In this document: one piece after another, positions 13,970 through 17,248 of the stretch
Layout: each line of letters starts with the position of its first letter
Numbering within the stretch: the stretch's first letter is position 1
Assembly: GCA_011375245.1 (NCBI GenBank)
Contig: DRMA01000181.1
Coordinates: 1-17,248, forward strand
DNA: 17,248 nt
Source of the DNA: Thiothrix sp.
GTDB taxonomy: Bacteria > Pseudomonadota > Gammaproteobacteria > Thiotrichales > Thiotrichaceae
Reading direction: 5' to 3'
Made by a program: the position numbers and the translations under genes
Notes under the pieces: model-generated
What the model was told of the DNA's origin: nothing
Seen by the model: the letters and a program-made list of their open reading frames with translations, nothing else
Databases searched by the model: none

Positions 13970-16060
13970 ATGCCTCGTACAACACCTATTACTAGATATC
14001 GAAATGTCGGCATTATGGCACACATTGATGCGGGTAAGACAACAACGACAGAGCGTATACTTTTTTATACAGGGGTTTCTCATAAAATGGGTGAAGTTCA
14101 TGACGGTGCAGCCGTTATGGATTGGATGGAGCAAGAGCAAGAAAGAGGTATTACTATTACCTCTGCTGCTACAACCTGTTTTTGGCAGGGCGAAGACAAA
14201 CAGTTTCAGCAGCATCGTATTAATATTATTGATACACCTGGGCACGTCGATTTTACTATTGAAGTTGAGCGTTCGTTGCGTGTTCTAGATGGTGCAGTTG
14301 CTGTGTTTTGTGCTGTTGGTGGTGTCGAACCTCAATCAGAGACTGTATGGCGACAAGCAAATAAATACAATGTTCCACGCTTGGCCTTTGTGAATAAAAT
14401 GGATCGCATTGGCGCTGATTTTATACGTGTTGTGGAGCAAATAAAAGAACGCTTAGGTGCTAATCCTGTTCCCTTGCAGATTGCTATAGGGGTTGAAGAA
14501 GAGTTTATTGGTGTTGTTGATCTTATTCGTATGCAAGCTATTATTTGGGATGAGAATAATTATGGTGTAACGTATAAGGCGCAAGCGATACCCGATGAAT
14601 TATATGATGATGCTGTGTTTTGGCGAGAGAATCTTTTAGAGGCTGTAGCTGAAGCTAATGATGAGCTAATGGATTATTACCTTGAACATGATGATTTGCC
14701 TGAAAAAGAAATTTATGCAGGATTGAGACAGCTTACGCTTGCGAATGAAATAGTTCCCGTTATGTGTGGAACTGCTTTTAAGAATAAGGGTGTGCAAGCA
14801 CTCCTTGATAGTATTATTCGTTACCTGCCTTCGCCCATTGATGTACCAGCAGTAACAGGGGTTTTGGAAGATGAAAGCATAGGGGTAAGGGAGGCATCTG
14901 ATGATGAACCTTTTTCTGCGTTAGTGTTTAAAATTGCATCTGATAGGCATGTTGATACCTTGGCGTTTATTCGTGTTTATTCAGGGGTTTTACAGTCTTC
15001 TAAAACTGCTTATAATCCACTGAAAGGCAAGCGTGAGCGTATTGGTCGCTTATTGCAAATGCATGCAAATGACCGCGAAGAAGTAAAAGAAGTTCGTGCA
15101 GGTGATATTGTTGCTGTTGTAGGTCTTAAAGAGGCAACGACAGGTGATACTTTGTGCGATGCAAGTCATATCATTAGCTTGGAGCGCATTGAGTTTCCTA
15201 ATCCTGTCATCTCCATTGCGGTTGAGCCAAAAACGCAAAGCGACCAAGAAAGAATGGCTCAAGCCATGGATAAGTTGTCACGTGAAGACCCTTCTTTTCA
15301 GGTTAAGACCGATGAAGATTCGGGGCAGACTATTATCTCAGGTATGGGAGAATTGCATCTTGATATTATTGTTGACCGATTAAGGCGTGAATTCTCTGTC
15401 GATGCCAATGTTGGTGATCCACAAGTTGCCTATCGTGAAGCAATAACAACGACTGTTAAAAGTGAAGGCAAGCATATTCGCGAAGTAGGTGGGCGTGGTC
15501 AGTATGGGCATATTTGGTTAAAATTAGAGCCACAAGAAGAGGGAAGTGGTGTTGAGTTTGTGAATGATGTCATGAATGATGTTATTCCTAAAGAATATAG
15601 TGATGCAATCGAAAAGGGTGTTTTAGACCAACTAGAAAGTGGAGTCTATGCTGGTTTTCCGATTACAGATATAAAAGTAACGCTCTATGACGGCTCTTAT
15701 CATGATGTCGATTCTAGTGAGCTTGCTTTTAAAATTGCAGGTCATATTGCTGTGCGCGATGGTGTATTAGCAGCAAATCCTGCCATTATGGAGCCGCTTA
15801 TGTATGTTGAGGTAGTGACTCCTGAGGAATATATGGGGGACGTTATTGGTGATCTGAACAGGCGCAGAGGTCTTGTTGAGGGGATGGATGATTCCCCAGC
15901 AGGTAAGCTTGTTAAGGCTATCGTCCCATTAAGTGAAATGTTTGGGTATGCAACAGGTTTGCGTTCTGCAACACAAGGCCGAGCTACCTATTCAATGAAA
16001 TTTTCAAAGTATGCCGAAGCTTCTGCCGCAGTGACAGAAACGGTTATGAAAACACGATGA
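13970..16060 (+). CDS. fusA: Elongation factor G
   Basis: EF-G is the GTPase that drives translocation of tRNA and mRNA and, with RRF, ribosome recycling. From ATG 13970 it has 696 residues (E. coli 704). The start MPRTTPITRYRNVGIMAHID aligns with the E. coli start. Motifs: G1 AHIDAGKTT (17-25), switch 1 RGITIT (from 59), G3 DTPGHVDF (from 88), G4 NKMDR (142-146), G5 region GTAFKNKG. Domains II to V follow, with the domain IV region containing GGRGQYGHIW. A TTG directly after the rpsG stop would add nine non-conserved residues and is rejected. ATG 13970 has almost no Shine-Dalgarno, so translation probably depends on ribosomes arriving from rpsG 27 nt upstream. Confidence 0.98.
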   Translation: MPRTTPITRYRNVGIMAHIDAGKTTTTERILFYTGVSHKMGEVHDGAAVMDWMEQEQERGITITSAATTCFWQGEDKQFQQHRINIIDTPGHVDFTIEVERSLRVLDGAVAVFCAVGGVEPQSETVWRQANKYNVPRLAFVNKMDRIGADFIRVVEQIKERLGANPVPLQIAIGVEEEFIGVVDLIRMQAIIWDENNYGVTYKAQAIPDELYDDAVFWRENLLEAVAEANDELMDYYLEHDDLPEKEIYAGLRQLTLANEIVPVMCGTAFKNKGVQALLDSIIRYLPSPIDVPAVTGVLEDESIGVREASDDEPFSALVFKIASDRHVDTLAFIRVYSGVLQSSKTAYNPLKGKRERIGRLLQMHANDREEVKEVRAGDIVAVVGLKEATTGDTLCDASHIISLERIEFPNPVISIAVEPKTQSDQERMAQAMDKLSREDPSFQVKTDEDSGQTIISGMGELHLDIIVDRLRREFSVDANVGDPQVAYREAITTTVKSEGKHIREVGGRGQYGHIWLKLEPQEEGSGVEFVNDVMNDVIPKEYSDAIEKGVLDQLESGVYAGFPITDIKVTLYDGSYHDVDSSELAFKIAGHIAVRDGVLAANPAIMEPLMYVEVVTPEEYMGDVIGDLNRRRGLVEGMDDSPAGKLVKAIVPLSEMFGYATGLRSATQGRATYSMKFSKYAEASAAVTETVMKTR

Positions 16061-16088
16061 ATTTAGAAATTTTAGGTAGAGTATAGAT

Positions 16089-17248
16089 ATGTCCAAAGAA
16101 AAATTTGAGCGTAATAAGCCGCACTTAAATGTGGGCACAATCGGTCACGTAGACCATGGTAAAACCACATTAACCGCAGCGATTACGAAAGTGATGTCTG
16201 AAAAAATGGGTGGAGAAGCCAAGGCGTTTGACGAAATAGATAATGCCCCCGAAGAAAAAGCCCGTGGTATTACTATTTCTACCTCACACGTAGAATATGA
16301 GTCAGAAACGCGTCATTATGCGCATGTTGATTGCCCAGGTCACGCTGACTATGTGAAGAATATGATTACGGGAGCGGCACAAATGGATGCAGCCATCCTA
16401 GTGGTGGCTGCTACTGATGGACCAATGCCACAAACACGTGAGCATATTTTGCTATCACGTCAGGTTGGTGTGCCTTATATCCTTGTATTCATGAATAAGG
16501 CTGATATGGTCGATGATGAAGAACTTCTTGAGTTAGTTGAAATGGAAGTTCGTGAGTTACTCGATGACTATGAATTTCCTGGTGATGATACACCGATTGT
16601 TATTGGTTCTGCATTGAAAGCGCTTGAAGGTGATTCGGGCTATGAAGAGAAAATCGTTGAACTAGTTACGGCAATGGATGAATACATTCCTGAGCCAGAG
16701 CGTTTAGTTGATGGTTCTTTTATTATGCCTGTAGAAGATGTTTTCTCTATTTCAGGTCGTGGTACAGTGGTAACAGGACGTATTGAAAGAGGTGTTGTAA
16801 ATATTGGCGATGAAATAGAAATCGTTGGGATTAAAGATACACTAAAAACAACGTGTACGGGTGTTGAAATGTTCCGTAAGTTGCTTGATCGTGGTGAAGC
16901 AGGCGACAACGTTGGTGTGTTACTACGTGGTACAAAACGCGAGCAGGTTGAGCGTGGTCAGGTTCTTTGTGCGCCAGGTTCCATCAACCCTCATACTACG
17001 TTTGAAGCAGAAGTTTATGTGTTGTCAAAAGAGGAAGGTGGTCGTCATACTCCATTCTTTAATGGTTATCGTCCACAGTTCTATTTTAGAACGACTGATG
17101 TAACAGGTTCTTGTGAGTTGCCAGAAGGTGTTGAAATGGTTATGCCAGGTGACAATGTGAAATTGACAGCTACCCTTATTGCACCGATAGCGATGGATGA
17201 AGGTTTGCGTTTTGCGATTCGTGAAGGTGGTCGTACCGTTGGTGCAGG
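16089..17248 (+). CDS. tuf: Elongation factor Tu (3' end outside window)
   Basis: This is the second tuf copy, tufA by synteny, fourth gene of the str operon. 386 full codons are present. The start MSKEKFERNKPHLNVGTIGH is typical. Motifs: G1 GHVDHGKT (19-26), switch 1 RGITI (59-63), G3 DCPGH (81-85) with the catalytic His at 85, G4 NKAD (136-139), then domains 2 and 3. The reading frame is intact to the window edge. AGGTAGAG (16074-16081) precedes ATG 16089, and the fusA stop is 28 nt upstream. The last 145 bases repeat the window start. If the missing end equals the first copy, the protein has 394 residues. In most relatives rpsJ and the S10 ribosomal operon follow, but this cannot be seen here. 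Confidence 0.98.
   Translation, partial: MSKEKFERNKPHLNVGTIGHVDHGKTTLTAAITKVMSEKMGGEAKAFDEIDNAPEEKARGITISTSHVEYESETRHYAHVDCPGHADYVKNMITGAAQMDAAILVVAATDGPMPQTREHILLSRQVGVPYILVFMNKADMVDDEELLELVEMEVRELLDDYEFPGDDTPIVIGSALKALEGDSGYEEKIVELVTAMDEYIPEPERLVDGSFIMPVEDVFSISGRGTVVTGRIERGVVNIGDEIEIVGIKDTLKTTCTGVEMFRKLLDRGEAGDNVGVLLRGTKREQVERGQVLCAPGSINPHTTFEAEVYVLSKEEGGRHTPFFNGYRPQFYFRTTDVTGSCELPEGVEMVMPGDNVKLTATLIAPIAMDEGLRFAIREGGRTVGA
17104..17248 (+). repeat. Terminal direct repeat, copy 2 (tuf 3' region)
   Basis: Identical to 1-145 with no mismatch, in the same orientation and reading frame, 17,103 bp away. The match is cut off by the window end, so the real repeat is probably longer. It codes for EF-Tu residues from about 339 to 387. 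Confidence 0.97.

Noticed and set aside
1..17248. Phage or plasmid with direct terminal repeats
   Set aside because: The repeat is tuf coding sequence and all cargo is essential chromosomal housekeeping; there are no replication, packaging, mobilisation or phage genes.

Overview
The window is a contiguous block of core translation and transcription genes, all on the + strand, from a member of the Gammaproteobacteria with AT-leaning DNA (around 40% GC, judged by eye). The gammaproteobacterial assignment is an inference. It rests on a gene order that I know from Pseudomonas, Xanthomonas, Legionella and relatives, and on close collinearity of RpoB, RpoC, EF-Tu, EF-G, S12 and L10 with the E. coli proteins as I remember them. 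I cannot name the genus. There is no mobile element, CRISPR array, phage gene or accessory cargo.

Layout: 3' tail of a tuf gene (1-170); promoter; tRNA-Trp (258-333); secE and nusG (366-1280); leader with a probable L1 operator; rplK-rplA (1451-2581); L10-type leader; rplJ-rplL (2883-3806); a 575-nt spacer with a strong terminator/attenuator, a probable RNase III duplex and an unexplained AT-rich multi-stem element; rpoB (4382-8488); rpoC (8589-12794); hairpins plus a T10 terminator; a strong promoter; then rpsL-rpsG-fusA-tuf (13079 to the window end, tuf truncated). The 'rif' cluster (ribosomal stalk proteins plus RNA polymerase beta and beta') and the 'str' cluster (S12, S7, EF-G, EF-Tu) are therefore adjacent and bracketed by two tuf copies.

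How the parts work together: SecE is the protein-export channel subunit. NusG couples RNA polymerase to ribosomes or Rho. L11, L1, L10 and L7/L12 form the L1 stalk and the GTPase-associated stalk, which recruits EF-Tu and EF-G. RpoB and RpoC form the polymerase active site. S12 and S7 shape the decoding centre and the small-subunit head. Two promoters, upstream of trnW and of rpsL, carry GC-rich discriminators containing CGCG, as expected for stringent (ppGpp/DksA) growth-rate control. The leaders before rplK and rplJ look like ribosomal-protein autoregulation sites.

The most notable large-scale feature is that bases 1-145 are identical to bases 17104-17248, both inside tuf, so the window closes on itself as a 17,103-bp circle. 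This is best read as two near-identical chromosomal tuf genes, or as an assembly loop through them, and not as a plasmid or phage. The most interesting unexplained signal is the densely folded rplL-rpoB spacer, particularly a potential three-way junction at 4174-4241. I found no clearly new protein system: the protein-coding content is conserved housekeeping.
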